Assembly: GCF_009908295.1 (NCBI RefSeq)
Contig: NZ_JAAALO010000018.1
Location: 1 to 38,891, forward strand
Length of the DNA: 38,891 nt
Reading direction: 5' to 3'
Source of the DNA: Micromonospora rubida
Lineage (GTDB): Bacteria; Actinomycetota; Actinomycetes; Mycobacteriales; Micromonosporaceae
Part shown: in pieces, positions 14,805-23,624 of the stretch
How positions within the stretch are numbered: position 1 is the first letter of the stretch
How the letters are laid out: every line of letters begins with the position of its first letter
The notes under the pieces: generated by a model
The model's database searches: none
Seen by the model: only the letters and a program-made list of their open reading frames with translations
What the model was told of the DNA's origin: nothing
Program-made: the position numbers and the translations under genes

Positions 14805-17800
14805 GTGCTGGTCATCCACGGGGCGTGGCTGCCCGGCTCGGGGCTCGCCGTCTGGGCCGAGGACACCGCCCTGCCGGCGCGGGCGCCCCGCCGCCCCGGC
14901 CGGGCCCCCCGCGAGCGCCCCCACCCGTTCGCCGCCGACCACGCCACGCTGGCCGCCGCCCTCGACCCGGCCGACCCACAGACCGAAGGCCCGCCACCCG
15001 CCGGCCCGGTTACCGCCGCTCCGGTTGCCTCCGGCCCGCCACCCGCCGGCCCGGTTACCGCCGCTCCGGTTGCCTCCGGCCCGCCACCCGCCGGCCCGGG
15101 GACGACCGGGTCGGGGATCGGCGAGGCCGGGGCGGTGCTGCTGCGCCTGCCCACCCGGGCGGGCTCGCCGGTCGACTCGCCGGAGCTGGTCCGGACCGCC
15201 GTCGCCGAGCCGGTCCGCGGGCCGGTCACCCTCGCCGGCTGGCGCGCCCCCGCCCTCCGGTACGCCCCGGCGGACGCACTCGCGCTGCTGTGCGCCCTCG
15301 GCGACCACGCCGGGGTGCCGGGCGCCAGCCTTCGGCACCTGGCCGAGCTGGCCGAGTTCGCCGTCGACCTGGTCCGCCGGGGCCGCGTCCTGCCCGGGGT
15401 CGCCGCGTCGCGGCCCGAAGACCATGACCCCGGGGCCCCGGCGACGCGGGCGGACCCGGTCGCGTTCCGCCCGGCTGCCGCCCCGACGCGGGCCCGGCGG
15501 CCCGCGCGGACCGGGGCGGTCGTGGCGCGGGCGGTGTGGCGACCGTTGCTCACCGGCGCCGACGCGGCCTGGGCCCGGTCGCTCGCCCTGGCCCTCCCGC
15601 CGGCCGCCCGGGCCGCCGGCGACCTGCCCCCCGGCGACCTGCTCGCCGACGCCCTCGACGCGCTGACCGACGCCGCAGCCCGGGCTGCCCTCACCCGCGC
15701 CACGCCGACCCGGGCCGGCCGGTCGACCGGGGCGGTGCCGGCCTGGCTGGCCGCGCTGACCGGGGCGGCCGGGGAGTTCACCGCCGAGCCGGCGGCCCTC
15801 GCGGCGCTGCGCGCCGAGCTGGACGACTGGCAGCGGGACGCGGCCGGCGGCGCGGTCCGGGCCAGCTTCCGCCTGGTGGAGCCGGCCGCCGACCTGCTCG
15901 GCGATGCCCTGACCGACCCGCTCGACGACGTCTCGGCCGACCCGCTCGACGACGCGCCAACCGGGGCCCGGGGTCCGCAGGAGGCGGTGGCCGGTCCGGC
16001 CGGGATGCCCCCCGACGCCGCCCGCTGGCGGGTCGAGTTCGGGCTCCAGGCCGCCGACGAGCCGAGCCTGATCGTCGACGCCGGGCAGGTCTGGCGGTCC
16101 CCGCACACCGTGCCCGCCCTCGCCGGCCGGCTGGACTCCCCGCAGGAGACCCTGCTCGCCGAGCTGGGCCGGGCCAGCCGGCTCTGGCCGGAGCTGGACG
16201 CGGCGCTGCGCACGGCCACCCCGGAGGCCCTGGAGCTGGACGTCGAGGGCGCGCACCGGTTCCTGCGCGACGGCGCTCCGGTGCTGCACGCCGCCGGCTT
16301 CGGGGTGCTGCTGCCGGGCTGGTGGCGGCGGCCCTCGTCCCGGCTGGGGGCCCGGTTGCAGGCCCGCAGCCGCACCGCGCCGGGCACCGTGGCCGCCGCG
16401 GACGGCGGGTTCGGCCTGGACGCGCTGGTCGACTACCGGTGGGAGGTGGCCCTCGGCGACGAGCCGCTCACCGCCGAGGAGCTGGCCGCGTTGGCGGAGC
16501 TGAAGACGCCGCTGGTCCGGCTGCGGGGGCGCTGGGTGGAGCTGGACCCGGGGCAGCTCGCCGCCGGGCTGCGGATGCTCCGCTCGGCCGGTGAGCTGAC
16601 CGTGGCCGACCTGCTCCGGCTCGGCCTCGCCGACGCGGACTCCGACGACGCGCTCCCGGTGCTGGAGGTGACCGCCGACGGGGCGCTCGGCGAGCTGCTC
16701 TCCGGGCAGGCCGAGCGGCGGCTCACCCCGCTGGACCCGCCGCCGACGTTCACCGGGACGCTCCGGCCGTACCAGCGGCGAGGGCTGGCCTGGCTGGCGT
16801 TCCTCCAGTCGCTCGGCCTCGGTGGGGTGCTCGCCGACGACATGGGGCTGGGCAAGACGGTGCAGTTGCTGGCGCTGATCGCCGGGGACCCGCCGACCGC
16901 CGGGCCGACCCTGCTGGTCTGCCCGATGTCGCTGGTCGGCAACTGGCAGCGGGAGGCCGCCCGGTTCGCCCCGACGCTGCGCGTACACGTGCACCACGGT
17001 GCCGACCGGGCGCGCCGGGAGGGGTTCGCCGCGGTCGTGCACGCGGCGGACCTGGTCCTCACCACCTACTCGGTGGCCACCCGGGACGCGGTCGAGCTGG
17101 CCGGGATCGACTGGCACCGGTTGGTGGTGGACGAGGCGCAGGCCATCAAGAACGCCGCCACCCGGCAGGCGGAGGCGGTCCGGTCGCTGCCCGCCCGGCA
17201 CCGGGTGGCGGTCACCGGCACCCCGGTGGAGAACCGGCTCGCCGACCTGTGGTCCATCATGCAGTTCGCCAACCCCGGCCTGCTCGGACCGGCCGCCAGC
17301 TTCAAGAAGGCGTACGCCGAGCCGATCGAGCGGCACGGCGACGCCGACGCCGCCGAGCGGCTGCGCCGGATGACCGGCCCGTTCGTGCTGCGCCGGCTCA
17401 AGACCGACTCGTCGATCATCTCCGACCTGCCCGAGAAGCTGGAGATGGAGGTGCTGTGCAACCTCACCGCCGAACAGGCGTCGCTCTACCAGGCGGTGGT
17501 GGACGACATGCTGGCCCGCATCGAGTCCAGCGACGGCATCGAGCGGCGCGGCCTGGTGCTGTCGGCGATGACCCGGCTCAAGCAGGTCTGCAACCACCCC
17601 GCCCAGCTCCTGCGCGACGGGTCCGCCCTGGCCGGTCGGTCCGGCAAGCTGGCCCGGCTGGAGGAGATCCTCGACGAGGTGCTCGCGGCGGGGGAGCGGG
17701 CCCTGCTGTTCACCCAGTACGCCGAGTTCGGCGGGATGCTGCGCGGGCACCTCTCCGCCCGGTTCGGCCGGGAGGTGCTCTTCCTGCACGGCGGGGTGGG

Positions 17801-18179
17801 CAAGGCCGACCGGGACGCGATGGTGACCCGGTTCCAGTCCGCTGACGGGCCGCCGCTGTTCGTGCTCAGCCTCAAGGCCGGCGGCACCGGGCTGACCCTC
17901 ACCGCCGCCAACCACGTGGTCCACGTCGACCGGTGGTGGAATCCCGCCGTCGAGGACCAGGCCACCGACCGGGCGTTCCGGATCGGCCAGCGCCGGAGGG
18001 TGCAGGTCCGCAAGTTCGTCTGCGCCGGCACGATGGAGGAGAAGGTGGCCGCGATGATCGCCGAGAAGCGGAGCCTGGCCGCGTCGGTGGTGGGCTCCGG
18101 GGAGCAGTGGGTGACCGAGCTGTCCACCGAGCGGCTGCGCGAGCTGTTCACGCTGGACGCCGGGGCGGTGGCCGAGTGA
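14805..18179 (+). CDS. SNF2-family DEAD-like helicase/ATPase
   Basis: The 1124-aa protein has a long Ala/Pro/Arg-rich N-terminal half, a bacterial SNF2 accessory region, then the ATPase. Walker A is in ADDMGLGKTVQLLAL (about 675-690), motif Ia in LVCPMSLVGNWQRE, DEAQ (Walker B, about 775) in VVDEAQAIKNAATRQ, and motif III in VAVTGTPVENRLADLWSIMQF. The C-terminal helicase lobe includes LFTQYAEFGGML, FVLSLKAGGTGLTLTAA and QATDRAFRIGQRRRVQV. Homologues remodel protein-nucleic acid complexes; many bacterial ones pair with a SWIM zinc-finger protein, as here. GTG 14805 was chosen because MLVIHGAWL is the usual family start and GGGGGACGG precedes it; the frame's earlier ATG-like start lies in microsatellite DNA. 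It overlaps the SWIM gene by 4 bases. Confidence 0.93.
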   Translation: MLVIHGAWLPGSGLAVWAEDTALPARAPRRPGRAPRERPHPFAADHATLAAALDPADPQTEGPPPAGPVTAAPVASGPPPAGPVTAAPVASGPPPAGPGTTGSGIGEAGAVLLRLPTRAGSPVDSPELVRTAVAEPVRGPVTLAGWRAPALRYAPADALALLCALGDHAGVPGASLRHLAELAEFAVDLVRRGRVLPGVAASRPEDHDPGAPATRADPVAFRPAAAPTRARRPARTGAVVARAVWRPLLTGADAAWARSLALALPPAARAAGDLPPGDLLADALDALTDAAARAALTRATPTRAGRSTGAVPAWLAALTGAAGEFTAEPAALAALRAELDDWQRDAAGGAVRASFRLVEPAADLLGDALTDPLDDVSADPLDDAPTGARGPQEAVAGPAGMPPDAARWRVEFGLQAADEPSLIVDAGQVWRSPHTVPALAGRLDSPQETLLAELGRASRLWPELDAALRTATPEALELDVEGAHRFLRDGAPVLHAAGFGVLLPGWWRRPSSRLGARLQARSRTAPGTVAAADGGFGLDALVDYRWEVALGDEPLTAEELAALAELKTPLVRLRGRWVELDPGQLAAGLRMLRSAGELTVADLLRLGLADADSDDALPVLEVTADGALGELLSGQAERRLTPLDPPPTFTGTLRPYQRRGLAWLAFLQSLGLGGVLADDMGLGKTVQLLALIAGDPPTAGPTLLVCPMSLVGNWQREAARFAPTLRVHVHHGADRARREGFAAVVHAADLVLTTYSVATRDAVELAGIDWHRLVVDEAQAIKNAATRQAEAVRSLPARHRVAVTGTPVENRLADLWSIMQFANPGLLGPAASFKKAYAEPIERHGDADAAERLRRMTGPFVLRRLKTDSSIISDLPEKLEMEVLCNLTAEQASLYQAVVDDMLARIESSDGIERRGLVLSAMTRLKQVCNHPAQLLRDGSALAGRSGKLARLEEILDEVLAAGERALLFTQYAEFGGMLRGHLSARFGREVLFLHGGVGKADRDAMVTRFQSADGPPLFVLSLKAGGTGLTLTAANHVVHVDRWWNPAVEDQATDRAFRIGQRRRVQVRKFVCAGTMEEKVAAMIAEKRSLAASVVGSGEQWVTELSTERLRELFTLDAGAVAE
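14988..15099. repeat. In-frame 45-bp tandem repeat, 2.5 exact copies
   Basis: Units begin at 14988, 15033 and 15078 and are identical over all compared bases; the third is cut at 22 bases. They encode PPPAGPVTAAPVASG repeats in the N-terminal linker of the SNF2 protein. Exact identity, including third positions, indicates a very recent duplication and a length-variable site. Confidence 0.9.
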
Positions 18180-19348
18180 CCGGGCCGTCGCCGGACGGGT
18201 CGGCGTCGACCGGCCGGTTCGCGGAATACGGCCGGCCGCGCCGGGTCGACGGCGGGCTGCGCGCCCGCAGCACCCGGGGCGCGATCGGCCGGTCCTGGTG
18301 GTCCCGCCGGTTTTTGGAGGTGCTGGAGTCGTTCGCGCTGGGCACCCGGCTCACCCGGGGCCGGTCGTACGCGCGGGCGGGCCAGGTGCTCAGCCTCGAC
18401 ATCGCCCCCGGCGTGGTGACCGCGCGGGTGCAGGGCTCCCGGCCCCAGCCGTACCGGGTTCGGATCGCGTTGGAGCCGTTCCCGACGGCGCTGTGGCACC
18501 GGATCGAGGCGGAGCTGGCGGCGCAGGCGTTCTTCAGCGCCCGGCTGCTCGCCGGCGACCTCCCCGCCGAACTGGAGGAGCTGTGCGCCGGGGCCGGGGC
18601 GCCGCTGTTCCCCGCCCGGGTCGACGAGCTGGCCCAGCGGTGCGACTGCCCCGACTTCGCCGTCCCGTGCAAGCACCTCGCGGCGGCGTTCTACCTGCTC
18701 GCGGAGGCGTTCGACGCGGACCCGTTCGAGCTGCTGCACTGGCGGGGACGGCGGCGGGCGGAGCTGCTGGACCGGCTGCGCGACCTGCGCGCCGCCGCCC
18801 CGACCGCCGGCCGCGCGGAGCCGACCGCCGGCGCTGCCGGTGCCGGTGCCACGGCGGTCGATCGGAACGCCCCGAGGGCCGGTCGGGTGCCCGCGTCGTC
18901 CACCCCGGACGGTCCTGGTCGGGTGCCCGCGCCGTCCACCCCGGACGGTTCTGATCGGGTGCCCGCGCCGTCCACCCCGGACGGCCCCGGTCGGGCCGGG
19001 TCGGCCGCCCCGGCGGTGGCCGGCCGCCCCGGATCACCGTCCGCCAGGGACGATCGCGTCCGGGTCGCGCCGGCCGTCGGCGCGGCGCGGGCGCTCGCCG
19101 CGCTGCCCCCGGCGCCCCTGGACGAGGCCGTCGACCGGTTCTGGGTGCCTCCGGTGCCGCTGCCGGACCGGCCGCCGACCCTGTTGACCGGCCCGGACCT
19201 GCTGCTGCGGCAGCTCGGCCCGCCCGCGCCCGCGCTCGGCGGGCCCGGCCTGCTGGAACGGCTGCGCCGGGCGTACCGGGAGTTCGGCCACGCCCGCCCG
19301 GAGACGGGCCGGGCACCGACGTCGGTGCCCCGTCCGACGACCCGATGA
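18176..19348 (+). CDS. SWIM zinc-finger protein, partner of the SNF2 helicase
   Basis: The 390-aa protein contains the SWIM motif C-x-C-xn-C-x-H as CDCPDFAVPCKH near residues 159-170, followed by the helix LAAAFYLLAEAFDADPFELLHWRG. The N-terminal part (GRSWWSRRFLEVLESFALGTRLTRGRSYARAGQVLSLDI) matches the usual start of SNF2-associated SWIM proteins. SWIM domains bind DNA or protein; here it probably delivers or modulates the SNF2 ATPase. GTG 18176 overlaps the helicase stop (GTGA). The C-terminal third is low-complexity with a 12-residue tandem repeat, then an ordered end (PPAPLDEAVDRFWVPPVPLP...). Confidence 0.9.
   Translation: MTGPSPDGSASTGRFAEYGRPRRVDGGLRARSTRGAIGRSWWSRRFLEVLESFALGTRLTRGRSYARAGQVLSLDIAPGVVTARVQGSRPQPYRVRIALEPFPTALWHRIEAELAAQAFFSARLLAGDLPAELEELCAGAGAPLFPARVDELAQRCDCPDFAVPCKHLAAAFYLLAEAFDADPFELLHWRGRRRAELLDRLRDLRAAAPTAGRAEPTAGAAGAGATAVDRNAPRAGRVPASSTPDGPGRVPAPSTPDGSDRVPAPSTPDGPGRAGSAAPAVAGRPGSPSARDDRVRVAPAVGAARALAALPPAPLDEAVDRFWVPPVPLPDRPPTLLTGPDLLLRQLGPPAPALGGPGLLERLRRAYREFGHARPETGRAPTSVPRPTTR
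18881..18988. repeat. In-frame 36-bp tandem repeat, three copies
   Basis: Units starting at 18881, 18917 and 18953 encode GRVPASSTPDGP, GRVPAPSTPDGS and DRVPAPSTPDGP in the linker of the SWIM protein. The copies differ at a few bases. Confidence 0.85.
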
Positions 19349-19387
19349 CGGTTCGCGGCCGACGGCGGACCGGCGGCCGGAACGGCG

Positions 19388-19645
19388 TCACAGCCAGCGG
19401 CGGCGGAACCGCCACATGAGCCCGGCGTTGGCCAGCAGTACCACCGCGAAGATCGCCCCGGCCAGCCCGCCGGCCAGCACGGTCGCCGCCGGCAGCGAGG
19501 CCCACAGCACGATGGTCAACAGCATCAGGTACCGGCCGCGGTTGGCCCGGGCCCGGTGTTCCAGGCGGGCGAAGAACTCCGGATCGCTCTCCCGGAGCTG
19601 ACGGGTGATTTGTTCGAACCTGCGCTGATCCTCTTTGCTGAGCAT
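19388..19645 (-). CDS. DUF3040-family small membrane protein
   Basis: The 85-aa protein begins MLSKEDQRRFEQITRQLRESDPEF, the conserved amphipathic N-terminus of DUF3040 proteins, which normally read 'mpLSe-Eqr-l-eie-qL--dDP-fa'. Two TM helices follow (about 40-55 and 58-76) and the end is basic (MWRFRRRWL). Its function is unknown; such proteins are widespread and usually monocistronic in actinobacteria. It is convergent with the SWIM gene, 39 bp away. Confidence 0.88.
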   Translation of the reverse strand: MLSKEDQRRFEQITRQLRESDPEFFARLEHRARANRGRYLMLLTIVLWASLPAATVLAGGLAGAIFAVVLLANAGLMWRFRRRWL

Positions 19646-20148
19646 GGCGGTGCCTTCCCCTCACGCGTTCAGCGGTTCGGCGGCATACCCGCTGCGGCGG
19701 CGGCTCACGCGCTCCTCCTGCTGCTACTTTCGACAGCTCGCCGGGTGGGAGCGGGAGCCGGCGTCCTTGCCCGCCGGGCCCGTCCACCGCCACCGGAGCG
19801 CTGGCCCCCGCGTCGTGGGCCGCCTGAGCGCAGCCTTACCCCCGCCTTAAGTTTCCCTTTGCCGTGGATCGACGCACGTCACGCCGGGACGGTGCGAAAC
19901 GGCACGTCCGGGCCCGGCCGGTACGTGTTCGTCCTGCTCCGGACGTCGCCCCCGGCAACAGTCGAAACGGGCCCTCCGCCGGTGGCGTTGAGCGCCGCCT
20001 TAAGTGCCTTCGCCGGCTGGTTCGGCACGCCTTGAAGGCCCTTCACCCCCCGGCTACCTTCCGGAGCAACTCCTCCAGCAGTAGCCGCCGCACCCGTCCC
20101 ACCCCCGGGCGTAGCCGTGCCGGCGTTCGACGAAAACGGGATTGGTAC
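19646..20148. promoter_or_regulatory. 500-bp upstream region of the DUF1800 operon, with repeated motif
   Basis: No gene is supported here. A 10-bp motif, CGCCTTAAGT, occurs twice as a direct repeat (19843-19852 and 19996-20005), and a related dyad GCCTTGAAGGC lies at 20029-20039. These could be binding sites for one regulator of the operon starting at 20149, or in the first case of the DUF3040 gene. Confidence 0.4.
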
Positions 20149-22236
20149 ATGGCCGACCAGAATGTGCCACCGAGCCGACCGCGGGACGACCGCGGCTGGG
20201 ACGGACGACAGCACCCCACCCCGGACGGTTACCGCGACCACGGCACGTCCGCCCCCTACGGCCCGGCCAGCCACGAGCCGGACCATCCGCACCCCGGCGC
20301 TCACCCCGCCCCGGCAGGCCCGTACCCGGGACATGCGCCCGCCCCCGGGCCGGCACGGCGCGGCCCACAGTGGGTCGGCCCCGACGGCCTCGGCCGGCCG
20401 GCCAAGGCCGCGACTCCCGGCTACGGACTGCCCAACCTCGACGATGACGACGACCCGGGCCGCCGGGTGCGCCGGCGGCGCGCCCTCGCCGCCATCGGGG
20501 GGACCGCCGCGGTGGTGGCCGGCGGCGCCGCCCTGGCCATGACCCCGCAGGTACGTGGGCTCTTCGACGGCGACGCCCCGGTCGGCGACGCCACCGGCAC
20601 CACGGTCACCGACGGCACCCCCGCCCGCCCCAGCGGCCAGCAGCCGAGCAGGGTGCGCACCTACACCGAGCAGAACGAGAGCTACATGGGCTCCCGGGCC
20701 GGCGAGGCGCTGAAGAAGAACAGCCCCTCCGGTGGGCGTACCTTCTCCGGGCCGGCCGCCGCCGCCGAGGCCACCCAGGTCACGGTCAAGACCGTGCTCG
20801 CCAAGGACCCGGTCCGGCACCTGGCCAGCCGGGCGACCTTCGGCGCCACCCCGAAGCTGACGGCCGACATCAAGCGGCTCGGCATCGACGCCTGGGTCCG
20901 CCAGCAGTTGGAGCCGGAGAAGCTCGCGCCCACCCCGGCGGAGCTGAAGCTGGCCGACCTGCCGACGCTCAAGCTGAGCCCCCAGCAGCTACGCGACCGG
21001 CGCGACGCCCTCAACGAGCGGGGCGCGCAGCCCGAGCGCGAAGTGGTCGACGCCACCATCGCCCGGCAGATCTGGTCGGAGCGCCAGCTCTTCGAGGTGA
21101 TGGTCGACTTCTGGAACGACTTCCTGCACGTCGCCGCCAACTTCGACGGCGGCGAGGTGTACCGGCCCTCGTTCGACGCCGACGTGGTGCGCAAACACGC
21201 GCTGGGCAGCTACCCGGAGATGCTGGTGGCCGCGAACAAGCACCCGGCTCTGCTGTTGTACCTCAGCCAGAACGACTCCCGCGCCGACGCGGTCAACGAG
21301 AACCTGGCCCGGGAGAACCTGGAGCTGTACTCGGTGGGCGTCGACGGCGGCTACACCGAGAAGGACGTCCGGCAGGCCGCCCTGCTCCAGACCGGACGCG
21401 GCGTCAACGACGGCAGGTACGTCTTCCGCCCGGAGCGGCACTACCTGGGCAAGGTGAAGGTCCTCGGCTTCTCCCATCCGAACAACTCCGACGACCCGAA
21501 GAAGGCCGACGCGGCCATCGACGCGTACATCGCGTACATCGCGCTGCACCCGTCGACCGCGAGGTACGTGGCGCAGAGCCTGGCCACCCGGTTCGTCTCG
21601 GACACCCCGCCGAAGTCCCTGGTGGAGCGCCTGGCCAAGACGTACTCGGCGAACAAGGGCATGATCAAGCCGATGCTGATGACGCTCTTCAGCTCCTCGG
21701 AGTTCTGGGCGTCGGTGGGCCAGAAGGTGCGCCGGCCGATGGAGTACCTGGTCGCCACGTACCGCACCCTCGGCGTCTCCCCGCAGGCGGCGCCCGGGTT
21801 CAAGCAGGGCGACAACAAGCGCACCGCGTTCGCCCAGGGGCTGCGGCAGATCCACGACAAGATGCGCGAGTTGGGCCAGTACCCGATGGGCCAGCCCACC
21901 CCCGACGGCTACCCGGACGTCTACGTCGCCTGGACCTCGGCCGGCGCGATGGTCAACGGCTGGAACGAGGCCGGCGAGCTGATCGGCGGCGGGCGCACCC
22001 AGTTCACGTACACCAGGCCGGAGAAGCTGGTCGCCCGGCCGCCGGCCGCCGCCGGTGCGTACGTGGACGCGCTGGCCCAGCGCCTGGTGCACCAGAAGCT
22101 CAGCGCCCGGGAGCGGGAGCTGATCCTCGACATCGCCGGGGTCTCGGCGAGCACCAGGGTCGACGCCACGTTCAACGGGGCCGTCGCCGCCGTCGCGCGG
22201 GCGATCCTCGCGTCCCCCCAGCACCACCTCCGGTGA
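20149..22236 (+). CDS. DUF1800 protein with N-terminal TM/export segment
   Basis: The 695-aa protein starts with about 100 residues rich in Pro, His and Gly, then a cluster RRVRRRRAL and a hydrophobic helix (about 112-131) that could be a late twin-arginine signal or a membrane anchor. The DUF1800 domain fills about 220-690, with LASRATFGATPKLTADIKRLGIDAWVRQQL, a WNDFLHV stretch, NENLARENLELYSVGVDGGYTEKDVRQAA and the C-terminal YPDVYVAWTSAGAMVNGWNEAGELI. DUF1800 proteins nearly always sit next to DUF1501 proteins, as here; their chemistry is not established. ATG 20149 has a weak ribosome-binding site. The next gene starts 8 bp after the stop, or overlaps it if its GTG is used. Confidence 0.88.
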   Translation: MADQNVPPSRPRDDRGWDGRQHPTPDGYRDHGTSAPYGPASHEPDHPHPGAHPAPAGPYPGHAPAPGPARRGPQWVGPDGLGRPAKAATPGYGLPNLDDDDDPGRRVRRRRALAAIGGTAAVVAGGAALAMTPQVRGLFDGDAPVGDATGTTVTDGTPARPSGQQPSRVRTYTEQNESYMGSRAGEALKKNSPSGGRTFSGPAAAAEATQVTVKTVLAKDPVRHLASRATFGATPKLTADIKRLGIDAWVRQQLEPEKLAPTPAELKLADLPTLKLSPQQLRDRRDALNERGAQPEREVVDATIARQIWSERQLFEVMVDFWNDFLHVAANFDGGEVYRPSFDADVVRKHALGSYPEMLVAANKHPALLLYLSQNDSRADAVNENLARENLELYSVGVDGGYTEKDVRQAALLQTGRGVNDGRYVFRPERHYLGKVKVLGFSHPNNSDDPKKADAAIDAYIAYIALHPSTARYVAQSLATRFVSDTPPKSLVERLAKTYSANKGMIKPMLMTLFSSSEFWASVGQKVRRPMEYLVATYRTLGVSPQAAPGFKQGDNKRTAFAQGLRQIHDKMRELGQYPMGQPTPDGYPDVYVAWTSAGAMVNGWNEAGELIGGGRTQFTYTRPEKLVARPPAAAGAYVDALAQRLVHQKLSARERELILDIAGVSASTRVDATFNGAVAAVARAILASPQHHLR

Positions 22237-22244
22237 GGCATCCG

Positions 22245-23624
22245 ATGGAGAAGACTGTGCACTCGTTCCCCCTGCACCCCGAATGCCCCGACCTGCGGCG
22301 GCTCGCCGACAACCCGGCCGAGGCGCTGCTGCGGGCGGAGGCCGACATCGTCGCCGCCGAGAACGCCGCCGAGGCCGACCGCTACCGCCGGCTGGAGGGG
22401 CTGGAGGAGGCCCAGCAGGACGGTCGGGGGGTCACCCGGCGCACCTTCGTGGCCGGGGCCGCCGCCACCGCCACGGCGCTGGCCACCGCCCAGTTCGTCA
22501 CCACCTCCGCCTCGTTCGCCGCCACGAAGACCGGCACCCTGATCCACGTCTTCCTCTACGGCGGGCTGGACGGGCTGAGCCTGGTCGCCCCGGCCGGCGA
22601 CCCGGTGCTGGCCAAGGCCCGCCCCGACCTGCTGCTTGGCGACGACTCCCTGGCCCTGGGCCGGGGGTTCAAGCTGACCAGCGCGTTCAAGCCGCTGGAG
22701 CAGTGGCTCAAGGCCGGCCAGCTCGGCTTCGTCCCGGCGGTCTCCGACGAGCGGCTGTCCCGCAGCCACTTCCAGGCCGCGGACGCCTGCAACCTCGGCG
22801 GCCTGCCCAGCGAGACCGGCGGCCGGGGCTGGCTGGACAGCCTGGTCGACAACCTCGGCAAGGGCACCGCGTTCCGCAGCGTCGGCATCGGCAGCACCCT
22901 GCCCCGGTCGCTGGTCGGCACCAACGGCGCGCTGTCCATGAACAGCGTCGGCTCGCTGCGGCTCAACGGCGACGCCCGGTACCGGGCCGCCACCGAGAAG
23001 GCGATCAAGGGCCTGTTCACCGGGATCAACCACCCGGTCGAGGAGGCGGTGCAGGACGGCCTCGGCGCGCTGGCCACCGCGCAGAAGCTGGCCGCGAAGC
23101 CGTACCAGGCGGCCGAGGGCGTCAGGTACGAGGGCGTCGGGAACGCCTTCCAGCAGCTCGCCCAGCTCATCAAGGGCGGGGCGAACGTCCGGGTCGCCAC
23201 CGTCGGGATGGGCGGCTACGACACCCACGAGAACCAGGGCGCCCGCCCCGGCGGCCAGCTGCACCGGCGGCTGAACGAGCTGGCCGGCGCCATGGCCGCG
23301 TTCTTCACCGACCTGGGCGACAAGGCCGCCGACGTGACGATCATGGTGTCCAGCGAGTTCGGCCGCCGGGTCTCCTCGAACGGCGGCGGCACCGACCACG
23401 GCCACGGCGGGGTGGTCACCGTCCTGTCCGGCCGCAAGCTCGCCGGCTCGCTGCTCGGCACCTGGAACGGCCTGGACAAGCTGGACTCCGGCGACGTGCC
23501 GGAATACAACAACATGTTCAACGTGTACGGATCCGTCGCCCAGGGCCGGTTCGGGCTCACCACCGCCGAGGTGGACAAGATCTTCCCCCGGCAGAAGTTC
23601 ACCCCGATGAAGCTGTACGCGTGA
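22245..23624 (+). CDS. DUF1501 Tat-exported protein
   Basis: The 459-aa protein has a 60-residue charged N-terminal extension, then a twin-arginine motif T-R-R-T-F-V (64-69) and a hydrophobic stretch ending near SASFAAT. The DUF1501 domain shows YGGLDGLSLV, LPAVSDERLSRSHFQA-like FVPAVSDERLSRSHFQ, MGGYDTHENQG, VSSEFGRRVSSNGGGTDHGHGG. These Asp/His/Glu motifs resemble the alkaline phosphatase/sulfatase superfamily, suggesting a metal-dependent hydrolase, but the substrate is unknown. ATG 22245 was chosen because GGTGAGG lies 6 bp upstream; a GTG at 22233 overlapping the DUF1800 stop would add four residues. The stop overlaps the next gene's GTG. Confidence 0.9.
   Translation: MEKTVHSFPLHPECPDLRRLADNPAEALLRAEADIVAAENAAEADRYRRLEGLEEAQQDGRGVTRRTFVAGAAATATALATAQFVTTSASFAATKTGTLIHVFLYGGLDGLSLVAPAGDPVLAKARPDLLLGDDSLALGRGFKLTSAFKPLEQWLKAGQLGFVPAVSDERLSRSHFQAADACNLGGLPSETGGRGWLDSLVDNLGKGTAFRSVGIGSTLPRSLVGTNGALSMNSVGSLRLNGDARYRAATEKAIKGLFTGINHPVEEAVQDGLGALATAQKLAAKPYQAAEGVRYEGVGNAFQQLAQLIKGGANVRVATVGMGGYDTHENQGARPGGQLHRRLNELAGAMAAFFTDLGDKAADVTIMVSSEFGRRVSSNGGGTDHGHGGVVTVLSGRKLAGSLLGTWNGLDKLDSGDVPEYNNMFNVYGSVAQGRFGLTTAEVDKIFPRQKFTPMKLYA

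Noticed and set aside
14757..17924. 1055-aa frame antisense to the SNF2 gene
   Set aside because: It is a GC-bias shadow: Gly/Arg/Gln/Pro composition, no domain signal, opposite a gene with clear helicase motifs.
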